The notes below the pieces were generated by a model. That model did no database searches. It was not told the origin of the DNA and was given only the letters and a program-made list of their open reading frames with translations. A stretch of 64,000 nt of DNA from Phalacrocorax aristotelis (Eukaryota; Chordata; Aves; Suliformes; Phalacrocoracidae). Position 1 is the first letter of the stretch; each line of letters starts with the position of its first letter. The stretch covers positions 2,852,001-2,916,000 of the forward strand of contig NC_134297.1 of NCBI RefSeq assembly GCF_949628215.1. Reading direction: 5' to 3'. This document shows, piece after piece, positions 11,094 through 23,631 of the stretch. A program made the translations under genes and the position numbers.

Positions 11094-12285
11094 CTGTGAG
11101 GACAGGGAATGGGGAGGGAGAGAAAAACTGCAGTGAAATCGCCCGGAATAGGGATTGGGCTGCATGTTATAAGGGATACTCGGACTCAGGTTCTTGCCTT
11201 TTCTCTGCCACAGAAATGCAGCAAGTCCCATCCCAACTCCTTTTCTGTTTCCCCTCCTACCTTGTGCCTATGTACTGGTGAAAGACTTTTGGGGCACACA
11301 GACCCTGGAAATCATAACGCTGCCTGTGCCTGACTGAGGTGACAAGGGGATATGCACCACGTAAAACAAAGGACTCTGTGACTGGAGGACTGCTCCTGTG
11401 GGATGTAAGTGTGGAAAATCCCCGCTGTGCTCCCGCTCCAGACCACATACCTCTTCAGTCCTTCACCAGCAGATTTGCCCCCTCTGCTGGGACTGACTAT
11501 GAAGCATCACCTATGGGAGGACACCCAGGCAATGTGCCCAAGGTGGGGCCCAAGGGAGGCGGGGGTAAGCAGTCTGAGATGGGGCAGAGTGAGGCCATCT
11601 GTGGGGCTGGCTGTTCTGTTTGCAGTAGGAAGGACATGTTAGGGTTGGGAAACATTTATGGGGCTCAGGGGGAGTTGGGGTCGCTATAGGGTGTTGTGGT
11701 TTTCTCTGCTGGCCCTGCCAAGCCAAGGAACAGGTGGGAAGGAGGGGCTGAGACCACACACCACTGCCTGACTCACCTTTGATGACAGTGATATTCTTTA
11801 TCTGGTTGATAGTGTAGTCATTGGTGGCCCTCAGCTCGCACATGTAGACACCCTCATCACTGGTGGTGAAGCTCTGCAGGTAGAGGCACACCAGGTTCTT
11901 GTGCATGGTGACGTTGGCTCGGCTCCGGTAGACGTTCTCGGAGACACTGATGGTGCTGTGGATGACATGCTTCCTGTTGTCCTTGGTGATGCTGAACTCG
12001 TAGGTCAGGGGGTTGCTGGTTTTGTTCTCATAACGGCAGTCCACCCGGAGGCTCTGGCCCAGCAGGCAGGCACTCAGGTCCTTGATCATCTGGCAGTGGG
12101 CGGCCTGGAGGACTGGGAGAGGCAAGCAGGGGTTGGTCAGAGAGTAGCAGGCACTGGGGATGCCCAGGCAGCCTCCCGGCCCTCGCCCAGCTGCTCTGGG
12201 CCAAGCTCGCTGGAGAGCAGGGAGGAGATGCGTGTCTGCCAGCCGTACCTGTCAGGATGACAGCGATGCCGACGGCGGGGTTCAT
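10981..12285 (-). CDS. THY1: THY1 (CD90), complete coding region in three exons
   Basis: THY1 is a small GPI-anchored immunoglobulin-superfamily glycoprotein of neurons, fibroblasts and some leukocytes, acting in adhesion and integrin signalling. The coding exons are 12285-12249 (37 nt), 12112-11777 (336 nt) and 11093-10981 (113 nt). They join to 486 nt, which is 161 residues plus stop, exactly the length of the human protein. The signal peptide is MNPAVGIAVILTVLQAAHC; the mature chain starts QMIKDLSACL. One V-like Ig domain follows, with Cys in DLSAC, RVDCRYE, NLVCLY-type context and VYMCEL, the DEGVYMC motif, and N-glycosylation sequons NKT, NVT and NIT. The tail DKLEKCAG then a hydrophobic segment WLLLLLLSLPLLQ is the GPI-attachment signal, with the Cys of EKC as the expected anchor site. 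Both introns are phase 1. All junctions fit GT-AG. It sits next to USP2 on the same strand, as in mammals. Confidence 0.98.
11094..11776 (-). other. THY1: THY1 intron 3
   Basis: A 683-bp intron with donor AAAG|GTGAGT and acceptor CTCACAG. Nothing else is recognised inside it. Confidence 0.95.
11777..12112 (-). CDS. THY1: THY1 Ig-domain exon
   Basis: This 336-nt exon (112 codons' worth, phase 1 to phase 1) encodes the end of the signal peptide and the whole Ig V-like domain. Key features are the canonical Cys pair, the sequons NKT and NVT, and YRSRAN, shared with mammalian THY1. The integrin-binding tripeptide RLD of mammalian THY1 is RVD here (SLRVDCRYEN). The acceptor is CTCTCCCAG, ending at 12113. 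Confidence 0.98.
12249..12285 (-). CDS. THY1: THY1 start-codon exon (signal peptide)
   Basis: The exon spans 12249-12330; coding begins at the ATG at 12285-12283 and reads MNPAVGIAVILT before splitting a Val codon. The acceptor is CCCTTCCCAG (ends 12331) and the donor ACAG|GTACGG. The short 136-bp intron 2 (12113-12248) follows. The 5' UTR part is 45 nt. Confidence 0.96.
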
Positions 12286-12330
12286 CTCTCCGCCGAGATG
12301 CCCAGCGGTGGCTGTCGCTGAGAGGGGAGT

Positions 12331-14860
12331 CTGGGAAGGGAGAGATAGGAAATTAGCTAGGCCATTGCCCTGGCACACAGATGCGGGCACTCGGTGGTGC
12401 AGATATGGGCACACGTGGCACGGGTGGGCAGTCTGCTTCTTGCACAAATGATGCTCTATAGCCTGCTCCTCATCATGCTGTTTGATCCTCTGTACAGGGA
12501 CCAGCTGGTCCTGCGATGAACTAGGGAACTAGGCACTGTGTGTCTGGCCAACATCACCCTTCCATATCCCCAGGCAATACCAGACACGCTCTCTTTTCGT
12601 TGTCTGGATCCCCCATGCCAGACATTGAATGAGCATGGCACAGACCTGCAGCTGCCTCCAGCAAGGCCTGCGTGTGCTGCCCTCCCCACCTTCTGCCCCG
12701 TGCCCACGGTGGGTGTATAGTCAAGGGACGGGCAGGAGAAATCAGGATGCACCCCCGGTGCCTGTACATCATGGCCAGAGGGCTGTGGCTCACTGCTGTC
12801 AGGTGAGGGACCCTCCCTTGGCGCCGGCGGGCGCCGGGCCTGCCAGCCCCCCTGCGGCTCCAGGGGGTGAGCTCAGCAAAGATGACTCATTGTGATGCAG
12901 TGAGGGAAAAGGGCCAAGAGCAGCGAGAAGGAGGGACATGGCAGCTGGACAGGGAGCCAAGACTGCTGAAGGATGGCACCAAGTCTCCAGGGTCTGAGCT
13001 GAACCTGCCTAGCTGCAGGGTGGAAGGGTTTTGGGGTGGCAGAGTCCACTGTGTGGGTCCCTGGCCTGGTGCCTGTCTCTTTTCAGGCTGCCTCCCAGTC
13101 CGTATGGGTAAAGGGCCTCCAGATGTGCTGTCAAAACCCTAGGGCTGCTGACAGTCCAATCCAGCTGAGAGGAATCAATTAAAGGTTTGCAGCCCAGCCA
13201 AGCAGCCGCATGGGGAATCTAGCCGCAGACATGCGGAATGGAGGGAGAGGGTGGGGGAGCAGCAAAGCAGATGCTGGGGCTGAAGGACACACTGAGCGCC
13301 CTGCAGTCGATCCTCCAGGCTGGCAATGTGGGGCCACGTCCAAGAGGGGGAGGTGAATTACCACCCCTTTGGGACTCCAGGCTGGCAGAGCGGAGAGCAG
13401 ACCCCCAGTTTGCTCCTTCTGAGCCCGGCTAAGCTTCCAGGGAAGAGCTATAAACTGTCTGCACCCCAGCCAACTGGATGTTTCTTTTTAGCATTTTTTG
13501 GGTCTTTCATATAACGTTCTAGGAGGAAATACCAAAACCATTTGCTCACTCTGAAGTTGTGACAAATCTCTATCCACAGTCCCAAACCCTGGCCAGAAAG
13601 AAAAATTCTCCTCTGTTTGGTCTTGACAACCAAGAGGTTGCAAATGGGGGCAAGTCATGATGAAGACTACCCAAGTCTCCTCTGGGGTCATAGAAATGGG
13701 CCCCTGTCCCTTGCTTTGTCATTTCCCGGCTCTGACCCACTCGTCTTTGAATGTCCAGGGACACTATCTAGGTCACAGCCAGCCTTTCCTCCCGAAAACC
13801 AGTGCAAATAAGCTCCCAGAGAGGGGGGCTTCCTTCCATCTACGTGCAAAAGCACCCAGATCATCTAGACTCCAGGCTCATGAGCCCTTGGATCCCTTGT
13901 ACCCCTCCTCTCCTCCGGACAGTGGTGCCAGGAGGACAGCTAGCCAGGTAACTCTCACTCCTGCATGACCCCAGGGGCTTTACGTAGGGACAGGACTCAC
14001 GGGGGTGGTAGCATTAGGGTGACTCCAACCCTTGCAGAGCAAAGCTTTCTGGCATGGCCTCTCCCACCTGCTCAGGCCCACACCACGGTAGTAGCTCTGT
14101 GTCCACCACCGTGACACGCTAAGGTGACAAAAGGGCTGTGGGTATGGTGGAGGTGGTGGGGGGGAGGCGTGGCGAAAGAAGAGAGCCAGACTGATGGGCT
14201 GAGAGAAACCAGGAGCCCCAGGAACCTGGCTGTGCTCGGGGGCGGCTGCCAGCAAAAGGGGGGCGCATGGGGGCTCCTGGGGACGCAGCGTGTGCCTGCG
14301 CAAGGGAGAGCGAGGCAGGCGCCCGCTCTGCGAGGGGCAGGAGGCGTCGGGGTGGCAGCTGCCCCTCTGGCAGGCAGCGGGCAGGCGTGTGGCAGTGCGC
14401 GGGGGCTGGAGGCGCGGGGGGAGGCTGGGGGTGCCCGCCTGCATGCGCACAGGCGTGCCCACGGCGGAATGCCGCAGTCCCGATCTTCGGGGGGGGGGCG
14501 GCACCCGCACCAATGCGAAAAAACGGAGAGCGTCTCCCTCGGCGGCCGCCGCCCTCCGGAACCAGCCTGTCCCCGGGAGCCGGGGACGCGTCCCGCCGCT
14601 GGGCGCCGCCCGGGCAGGGGCAAGGGGGGCTCCCCCGGCCCCGCCGCCCCACCCGGGGGCTGCGGACCCTCCCGGCGACGGAGGCGCGGCCGCCCCGACG
14701 TGTCCCCTCCCGGGCCGCCGCCACCCCCAACGCCGGCGGGGGACCCTTTCCCGCGTGGGAGGGGGCACAGCCCGCAGGGTCGCCGCCGCCCCCGGGGCCG
14801 CCCGGTCCGGAGCGGGGCAGCGCGGCGGCGGGGCTGCCCGGGGAGGGGGGCCGCGCTTAC
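12331..14860 (-). other. THY1: THY1 intron 1
   Basis: The acceptor at 12331 is certain; the upstream donor is inferred at 14860. The intron is about 2.5 kb. A CACGTG lies near 12414. A T-rich, less GC-rich patch at about 13470-13560 and the stretch 13150-13200 stand out and might be regulatory. Mammalian THY1 keeps tissue-specific elements in this intron, but none can be assigned here. Confidence 0.7.
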
Positions 14861-15300
14861 CTGCCCGGCGCTGTCCGGTGCTGCCGGCGGCGGGGGCTGC
14901 CGGCGCTGTCCGGTGCTGCCCGCGCTGCCGCCCGCTGCTGCCCGGCGCTGCTGCCCGGCGGGGCTGTGGGCGGCGCGGCGCTCCCGCAGTTTGGGAAGGG
15001 CCGGGCGGGCGGCCCCAGCAAATCACTGCGGGGCGGCGTCACGCAGGCTCGGCCCCCGGCCCTGCGGCGCGGGGGGGGGCTGCCTCTGCGGGTCTGCCCC
15101 CGCCCCCGGCTGCGGCCGGCCCCGGGAGGGGGGGGGGCTCGGCCCGAGCCCGGGGCGCCGGGCAGGAAGGAAGCCCCTCGGGCAGGCGGGGGGCAAGAGG
15201 GGTTCCGCCGGGGCGGCCCCTGAGCCTGGCTTGGGTAAGGCACGCACCGGTGTGGGGAGGGGTCCCATTCTCCCCCCCGCCCCGCCCCCCAGCCCCATTC
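14240..15300. promoter_or_regulatory. THY1: CpG-island promoter of THY1
   Basis: This is a dense, CpG-rich, G/C-homopolymer-rich island with many GGGCGG/CCGCCC Sp1-type sites. It covers the inferred first exon of THY1 and extends upstream of it. No TATA box is evident on the minus strand, which agrees with the TATA-less THY1 promoters of mammals. A TGACG half-site lies near 15040 on the minus strand. Long open frames crossing the island (both strands) are a by-product of the scarcity of stop codons in such DNA. Confidence 0.75.
14861..15020 (-). other. THY1: Inferred THY1 non-coding exon 1
   Basis: On the minus strand GCCGGGCAG|GTAAGCGCGG is the best donor in the CpG island, with the exon ending at 14861. 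Splicing to 12330 reproduces the mammalian arrangement of an untranslated first exon followed by a short signal-peptide exon. The exon body contains short direct GC-rich repeats (GCTGTCCGGTGCTGCC-like, 14870-14945). The transcription start is not visible; 15020 is approximate. Confidence 0.55.
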
Positions 15301-15480
15301 CCTCTTTCTGCAGACTGGAAGGGGCGACAGATCCCCATTGCCATGGGAACATCACATTTTGCAGGACAGCTGCCAAATCTCATCTTCCCTGGCAATGTGG
15401 GACTTGTTCTGTTGGGAAAGGAAGTGGAAAGAAGAGCTGGGCTCCGGCTTTGCTGAGGAGGGAGGAGGTATTCCCCCTCC
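15150..15480 (+). ncRNA. Possible divergent transcript with a mini-intron
   Basis: Leaving the THY1 CpG island on the plus strand is a good donor (CTTGG|GTAAGG, GT at 15235) and, only 79 bp on, a very good acceptor (CCTCTTTCTGCAG, ending 15313). The pair could form a minimal GC-rich intron of an antisense transcript, comparable to THY1-AS1 in human. No conserved reading frame is seen. Both ends are unknown. Confidence 0.25.
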
Positions 15481-18400
15481 TGAAATGAGTAGGTCTCAGG
15501 TGCCTGACAAGGCCAACCTGCACCAATCCACCAGAGACCCATGCAACACAAGCTTCTTCCACATGGGAAATGGCGGTGGGAACGGCAGGGGACACAGCAG
15601 AAGCTGTTTGTGATGGTGCTGGCCACAAGCCTTAAGTTTTAGGCCCAGGGCCTGTGGCAATGAGGACAGAAACAAGGTCTTGCTCCCCACAGGTTCCCAT
15701 GGTTGGGAAGGGGCTAAGCAGAGCTGCTTCTGCACAGGCAAAATACCTTTGCACCCAGAAGGCAGCCTAGCAAAAGACATCTTCCCTGCTCTTGGGCAAG
15801 GTGGAGATGACAGGAGAGGAGGGCAGCAGCAGGGAGCTGCGCTCCCTCCGGGTTTGTGTCCCAAGGCACCCCAGGAAGGAGCAGAAGCGTGCACAATGGC
15901 CTGCCCTGTACTTACCTCTTCCCACACCCCCTGGCTAGGCTCTGCAAAAAGGGCTGGCACTGTGAAAGCTGATATGAAAAGTCATATTCTGCTCCAGCAG
16001 AACCTGATCCCAGGTGACATTTGAGTGCTGAGGTTTTGCAAGCTGGCTGTGCCGTGGAGTTTTGCTAATTCTACAAAATCTTGGCTCCGTCTGCTCGCTC
16101 ACTATGTGGGCTGTGGGTGTGCTGCCCCAAATGGGGCTGGACACCCAGGCTGGCTAGGGAGTCCATGATGCCCAGGGAGTATGTAGCAGGCTTCCCAGTG
16201 TGCTGCCATGTAGAGGGCAAAAGCCTCACCCTACCTGTTATGGCAGCTGGGCATCTGGCGTACCCAGGCTGTGGGGTCACACACAGCTGCATGTGCACAG
16301 CAACACAACTACACTGGTGACCCAGGATGGTACAGACTGATGGCGCTGGCTAAGGACAGGATTAAAGGCATGACAAACTGACACAGAAAACCACCAACAT
16401 GACTGGAAGCCGATCAATGCAATGCAAACAGACAAGCACAAGAGGAGTGTTGCCAAATTGTCAGGGTGCAACAAATACAAGCATGAGGTCTGCATCCAAA
16501 CAGAGCTGTGATATGGGACAGCATATGTAACCATACACACACATGTTCGCACACGGGTCCCTTTTACATCTAGCCCCACATCTCCGCAAGCTGTCTCTCC
16601 TCCATATCCCCACCCTCACCCCCAGCTATACGAACATAGGCAACCAGGGAATTGAAGGCTTGGCTTTTGGAGGCATGCAGTTGCCCAAGTCCCATTGCAA
16701 GAGATTTCAGCTCCCTTTAAATCTCTGGCTGGTGGTGCTGTGGAGGCCCGCATGATTGTGCAGTTTCTGGGCAGTGCTGGCAGTGAGCGTCCTGCATAGG
16801 CATTTGCAGGAAGCTCCTTGCAGAGGTTCTTCAGCTGGATAGTCCATTCACTGCAGATTGCAGTCTGGCTGCCATCCATAAACAAGAGAAAACCAGTCCC
16901 CAAGTCACACCTAATGCAGAGGCCTCCAAATATTAGTCAAAGAAAAAAAAAAAACCAAAAAACCTAAAAACAAAACACCACCAAAAAGGGTGGGGAGGGG
17001 TAAATCTAATAATGACACAGACAAATGGAGAGGGGGCAAGCAGAATTTACAGTAGCAGGTTATCAGACAGACAAACAGCCAGGAATAAACAGGGTCAAGG
17101 AGGTAGCCAAACAGACACTGCAGCACAGCAGTGCAGATACCAGCAGGTATGGGTTGATGTGGCAGAACAGATAGACAAGCAGGCAGAAGCAGGGCACAGA
17201 CAGCCCTCCTAGGAGTTCAGATAAGCCCAGCTACCCCTAGCTTCTGTCTGGAGAGAAAGGCAGGGCATGTGGGGAGTCCTGCTCCAATGGAGTGTGGTGG
17301 GGGCATCACAGCTGCCAGTAGCTCAAGGGCCTTTCGCAGTAGCTGCAGGGGGCAGGCTGGGAGCAGCGGCACTGAGGAGGACCATGACTCGGGTGCCTGG
17401 TGCTGCTGCAGTTATTAAAACCTGGCCTTGCCCCAAGGACATCCTGCTGCAGGGGATGCACTTCTAGGAGGGAGGTGCGTGCACATCTTTCCCAAGAGGA
17501 ACATCTATCCCCTACCCTCAGCCTACCCCAAACACGGCAATAAGTGAGTGTCTCTCCCTCCTGCTCATGAAACACTGCACAGTGTACTCCCTGGGTCCTG
17601 CTCAAAATGTGACAGCAGGATGCCTACGCAGCAGCTGGTCCCTGTACAGCACCCATTTGTCCCCCACTGCTAATTGCTGGGGAGGGGAGGTATGAAGTCC
17701 CACCTACTGGGACCTGAGAGCAGCACTCCTGGAGAAAGGCCCCTGGCATCCTCTCTAAGGCCATTAGACCTGGGGAATTACAGGATGGAGGAGTGGGGGA
17801 GGGCATCTGAGATTCAGTGCAATTGATCTGGCAGAGATTGCAGCTCTAGGCTTGACTGATAGAAATGCTCACCTGCCTTGCAGGGCAGCGCCTGCCCCTT
17901 CGCGTCCCCACTCTGCTTGGCAGTCTGGCCAAGCCCCAGAGCTCTAGCTGGCAGGAGGACTGCAAAGGATTCATGCTTCTCACTGCACTAAGCCAAACCC
18001 AGGCTGTTCCTGTTCCACCTTTGAGGAACAAGAAAGGCTACGGAAGAGCTTTGCCCTTGATTGGAGAGACAGAATGGCCCCTGGGAGCCGAGCGAGGCCC
18101 CACAGATGCTATATGTAGCATAGCCTAGATACAAATCCCCTGGGCTTTGTGGCACCACTGCACAGAACAGGGGTGGAGGAGACTGCTTCCCTCCTTCCTG
18201 CATGCAGCACACAGCCACAGAAAACAGGAGCAGGCAGGGCTCCTGCTGCAGCACTGGTCCAGGGTCTACTTTGCTTTGAGCAGCCACGTTAGCGTAGCAG
18301 AGGAGGTGGCTGGCTGGCACAAAGGCCCAGCTCTGCCAGGGTGGCTTGCCTGCAGTGTGCAAGGCTCTGCTGTTGTAGCCTCTACCTGTTCTATGGCTGT

Positions 18401-21400
18401 ACCGTGAGTACACACCTCAGTCTAACAGAGAGAGATCCAGGGCTAGGAACAACCTGTGGGGAATCAGCTCAAGTCCCTGCACTGACATACCTGCCCACAG
18501 GAAGATCACTCCCTTCCCTCTGTTCCTCCCTGTTTCCCTGCGTGCTCTGGCTAGCAGAAAGTCCCGGCCCTGGGCTCACGCCCAGTCCTGCAAGAGTGCT
18601 CCAGAACAGGGATGCTATGCCCTCCGGCTTGTTGTGGTGGCTTGCCTTGAAGGGAGGCTTCTCAGGGAGACTGCCAGCAGTGAGTGTTTGCTACAGTGCA
18701 GGATCCCCCATCGTAAATCCCTGCTTCACCTGGTACTGCTGTCTTTCCACACTACTGGGATCTGAGTGGCACCAGGCAAGATCCCGGCAATGCAGCTCTC
18801 CTGTGCAAGCAGAGCAGAGCAATTCTCCTTGTGATCTGGTGCCCATCTGGAGGAGTGGGTGACCACCTCTGTCTGCTTCTATCCCTTCCTGCCCACAGCC
18901 ACTAAAATTTTCCTGCAAGATACTTGGAAATCCTTGTGGGAGCCAACCAGGACACTAGAAACCAACTCAGCCTGGAATAGGGGGTTGACTGAGGCACAGA
19001 GCTCTCTGCTTGCTCCATCTGCTCCCCAGACTGAGTGGGAGCAGTGCTTGGCTGCCTCCCATTGCAACCAGTGATGCATTCTGCTGGCAATTGACAAGGA
19101 CTACTTTTTTCACCCCACAGCTGCAAGGATAGAGGAGCTTCTTTCTGCACCATGCTGTGCAAACCTGATCTCTGCTGAGCTCAAAGGGATACTTGTCCCT
19201 GGGGGAAGAAGAAACTTTTCTGCCAACTGAACAAGGCAGGTTTGGCAGACAACTCAGCTCCTAGCTCAGAGTTTGCAGATGAACATCTCTTACCTCTAGG
19301 GTGAGTGGCCAGAAGGCCTGTATTCAATCTCTTTGCAAGGGTGCCACGTACTATGGGCTCTTCGTATGAGAGTAAACACAGAGAGAGAGTTGGAACTGGG
19401 AAAAGATGCCACTTCAGATGATGAAACTTCCCTCTTTCACCCGCTGAACACCTTACCCTGTGTCACACTACCTCCCCACCCCCTTAAGATGGTAATCAAG
19501 GGGGGTGTCTCTGGGGGCTGATGCCAGGTTGTGCAGCATTAAAAGTCCTAGAAAGGCAGCTGATTCCCAGAGACCCCTGTGTTTTGGAGAAATTTACCCG
19601 TGTGGAAAAGGAGAAGCTCCTAAGGCCTTCCTAGAAAGATGCTGGACAGAAAAAGGAACATAGAGCACAGCACAGCTTCTGCTCCCCATCCCCGACCTAG
19701 CTTTCTCTTTTCTGTCTCAGGAAAGATGAACAATGCAAGTTACAGAAAATGGAAATAGTTTCCCTGAAATCTCTCCTCCTACCTGCTAAGTCTTAAAGAA
19801 TGGAAATTGTGTATTATCATTCCTTATTTATGAAGAAGCCATCAGGCCAAGACGATTAACTCTCACCACGCAGGCTCCTGCAGACAGTTCCAGAGAAAAG
19901 TCACTGGAAGCAACTGCCTGCTGGGTGCCCCTGTACTCCAAGCCAGCCAGGAAGGTCCTTGCTCTGGAGAGATGCAGGATAATAAAGGCAAGCAAGTTTG
20001 CCCTTTCAGGCACAGAACAGAGCCTGGTTCTGCATTGATGCTGGACACCGTCAGGAAAACTGGTGACAGAGGGAGACCCAGGCCTGGTGCTCACCGCAGC
20101 AGTGCTGGAAGGGCAGGGGCTGTCACTACAGCACAGACAGTGCTTCCCTTCAGCAGCCAGCCAGCTGCTCCCTGCACTTGGGTTTGTGTCATCAGCTCCA
20201 GCGCTCCCTCATCCACCCCATTGTCAGCCAGGACAATAGGAGCGTGGACCCAGGCTGAGCAAGGAAGGGCTTCCCCCTGCTCCCTGCCTTCTTGCAAGCC
20301 TGTGCTGCCAGCGCGCCTCCTTAGTGCTCCTGCCCCCAGGACAGCTGAGGGGAAAGATAGCACTCCCTGCCCAGAGCCTGATGCTGGCTCTCATAATAGG
20401 CACTTAGCAAGGCCTGCTCCCTGTGTTACCCTTTGTCTCAGCATCAGGCCACAAACACCAGCAACCCTTCGGCCATATCTGGCTGCGCAAGCAGACTTGT
20501 GCTCGCCTTAGTCCCTCAGTGACTCCTCCCAGTCTGTAACAATACATTGTTTGGAGCAGAGGAAGACGTTCAAGTGCTTCCCAGGCAGCTTTTTACCCAT
20601 TGTTGTCTGCTGCTGTTTGCTTAGTAGGCTGGAGAACCTTGCGGTTCTGGGCTCTTGAGGCAGAGCTGGGAAGGCAGAGGCCCCTGGACCCCCAAGACCG
20701 CAGGAAACGCGTCCCTTCCTACCTGTGTGCATCAGTTTTGCCATAGAAAAATGTGGCCTGACGAAATTCCTTCCTTTTTTTTTGTCCAGGCCAACCCTCT
20801 GCTTTGAAATACTGATTGCTAGGAGACAGATAGCTGATAAAGACACCACAGTCAAAAAGAAACGCTGAGCTTTTGTAAAGAGAAATGACAGCCATGGGTA
20901 AAAGCGAGACATGAAAGGGAAAGAAGAGAGTCTTGATTGTAGCAGTGAAGGAGTTACCCAAGCACCCACTGAAGAGCTGTATGCTGGCGTGAGTGCTCTC
21001 CGATGTACTCACTGAGCTACCACAAGCACCAAAGCCCTCCAGCAAACAGAGTCCCAATCACTTCATTTATGCTATAGTACAGAGAATTTTTTCCAACAGT
21101 GCTACAACACCAAATGTCTGAAAACGCTGCTGTCTTGGGATTTTTCCATCATAACGTCACTAGAGGCAGGCAAGAGGGCCCAGCCTTAGCCCAGCACAAG
21201 CCCCTTGCCCCATAATACAACAGCTGTCTTGGAGACATCCCCAGATGTTTCTGCACCGCTGGAGCACTGAAGACAGGCACCTCCAGGAAGCCAAAGTTTG
21301 CTCAGAAGTGAGGTCCCATGTGGCAGTGTGCTCCCCCTCACCTGATCCCTTGCCCCAGGCTCTGCTCAAGTGATAAGTACCAATGACAGTTGTGATAACA

Positions 21401-23480
21401 AACACCGGGTTGTGATGGCTGCATCTGTCTCAAAATGGAGTCCCAGGAAACGGAAGACCACAAAATAGCTGAGGGATAATTTATGGATGTGTGTCCTTGT
21501 CCACCTAACCAGAGTGCTAATTAATATCCAACTCAAGCCACACTTGGCAGAAACTAACATCTGCAGCTGGTACGTAGGTATGACTATGAGCCAATCATCT
21601 TTTGGGGACATTTTCTGCACTGAAAGAACTCAACTCTCTAGAGCTGAATTATCTGTTCAGCTATTCTAATCTATTATTATAAGCAAGCAATTTTTGGGGA
21701 GGTTCAGTTGGAGTTGGATGAATAAGCCTAATTCATACAATGCCGTTAGTAACTTCAAACTTAGGAAACTAACTCCAAGGGGAACTTTGAATTCTTCCAA
21801 AACATGTCAATACAACTTATTTCCACCATAGTCAAATCTGAGGACTGCCTACTGTACCGAGTGCACAGTCCCATTTGCAAGCATAGGTTCGCAGCAAAAT
21901 CTTTCTTACCTCTAAGTTCCACCCTATCACCACTGTTTCCTTAGGAAGATAGACCTTAAATGCAGTTTAGGTGTGCGCATTGGAAAGAAGACAGGATCAT
22001 GACAGGGACCTAATGCTGCTTTATCTAAAACATCGGTAACTGAACAAGCTAAGGCCCTGCCATTCCTAGCACGTTTTAAGTTTAGCCTAGTAGCTTAATA
22101 TACATGAGAAGAAAACAGCACCCTTCTCTCTTTAATGACTTCATCAAAGGACAACAACACAGCTGGTAATTACGGTCTCCTCTGTAAATGCAAGCAGCAA
22201 AACGAAACAGCCTGAAAGGAGGACACCACTGGCGAGAGCCTCACAGGGAAAAGTACAGTGGGTACCACAGCCGTGCTTGGCAGCGCTGTCCAGGCCGCAC
22301 TAACTGCCCTTTGCGAGGCCCTGCTTCAATATTGCAACAGCTGCCAACTTACTCCTTTTAAGTGACACCAAAACCTCTCCCCAGGAGTTTCATATCAAAG
22401 CTGCCACTCCCACAAAACAGTGGGTTTATTCCAAACCTTCCTTATTTTCTAGAGCAAGGCAGGGACCCCAGATGCAGGGACAAGTATAGCTGCTCTGTTT
22501 AGAGGCCCTTTTCTCTGGTACTGACAGCTGCAGAACTGTAGAGCCCTGTACTGTTACTAGAAATAAACAAGTGAAAGGCAACGCATAAAGAATAAACTTC
22601 TGCAACTTCCAAAAGTAAACACCCCCTGACTCTATATCTGGATAATATCTCTCCCTGTAGCTTCAGATATCTTGAACATGCTGAGAAACAGAAGTGGCGC
22701 AGCACTTAGCTAAACATTGCGGAGTTTAGGATCCTGGCAGCCAACCTGATGACAATCACCTTACTCTCCTACTCTTTTAAAGTAAGTTTCATGGTTTATT
22801 AATCTGTGCATTGCAACTTAATAATAATTATCTGTATGTTAAATGCACAGCTTCATATTTGTCTGTAAACAAAACATCTGGCAACAGGCTGTGTCACTAT
22901 CAAAGCTACAGCACCTCACCCTTCTTCTGGAGCTCTTCAGCTCCACATTCAGCAAAGCTCTTGCAAGCAGCCCCTCCAGACCCCTGAAATACTACGGTAC
23001 AGCTACGCAGCCACACAATGCCCCCGGTGTGGCACTGCTCCCATATCTGCTCTGGTATTTTTGTGACTATAGGCATTGAGAGCTACTTACAAGCACGTGC
23101 AGAATAGAACACATACATAAGTAACCACAAGTGCACCAGCGGAGTAAGGCTCGCTTTTTCTTAGTTTCAGATTTGAGCACTCCTTTATTTGAGCAAATCC
23201 TCTGCTACAGAAGGTACATGAACTGCCCCCAAGGATGTCCCATTACCAGGCCAGGCACAGGGTCTAAGTAAGACCTACTGGCAATCCTGGAGATCTGCCC
23301 TATAGTATATCCAGTATGGCCACCTATCTGGACACCACATCATGATACCACTTGGAAGCAGCTAGAACAAATACACAACCACCTAATCACAGGAATAACT
23401 CCAACAGCTGTTAAAAAGGTTAAAAAAAGAAGCGTTATACAAACTTAAAGAGAATAAGAAAAATTAGGTATGAAAAGTGC
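15481..23480. other. Intergenic DNA upstream of THY1
   Basis: No gene is recognised in about 8 kb. Seen: an A-rich simple stretch at 16940-16985, CAGA/GACA-rich low complexity at about 17010-17210, and a gradual fall in GC content towards 21700-23500, where AT-rich single-copy-looking sequence predominates. No clear LINE, LTR or SINE is recognised by eye. The open frames are short and without family resemblance. Confidence 0.5.
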
Positions 23481-23489
23481 TATAAATAC

Positions 23490-23631
23490 AACAAAGATGG
23501 AAAAAGCCTTTTATTGACAAATCAGAACATTGAAGAGTGTGAAAAAGGGACATCAGAGACATGGATCAGGACACAGATTACAAAGGTTGTCTAGGTACTG
23601 GGGTCGAACTGCTTCCTCCTCTGCGGAGATG
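23490..23631 (-). ncRNA. Candidate terminal exon of a minus-strand transcript crossing the array
   Basis: On the minus strand a long T-rich tract ends in TTTTTTATTGCAG (acceptor ends 23632). About 115 nt later comes CAATAAAAGG (AATAAA at 23515-23510), so cleavage is expected near 23490. The layout is that of a short last exon. The nearest upstream donor on this strand is in the first array unit (CTCAG|GTGAGACG, exon end 23888), which would give a 256-bp intron with a T-rich 3' half. The exon has short open frames only; one reads ISAEEEAVRPQYLDNLCNLC and stops a few residues later. I cannot match it to any family. Confidence 0.42.

Noticed and set aside
10271-11281. 336-codon plus-strand frame opposite the THY1 last exon
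   Set aside because: It is antisense to the THY1 3' UTR and coding exon and has no family resemblance.
14124-15488. 454-codon and other long frames across the THY1 CpG island
   Set aside because: Low-complexity Gly/Pro/Arg/Ala translation typical of CpG islands; no known family.
16081-22705. Various 60-180 codon frames upstream of THY1
   Set aside because: Short, no start context or splice support, no recognisable domain.
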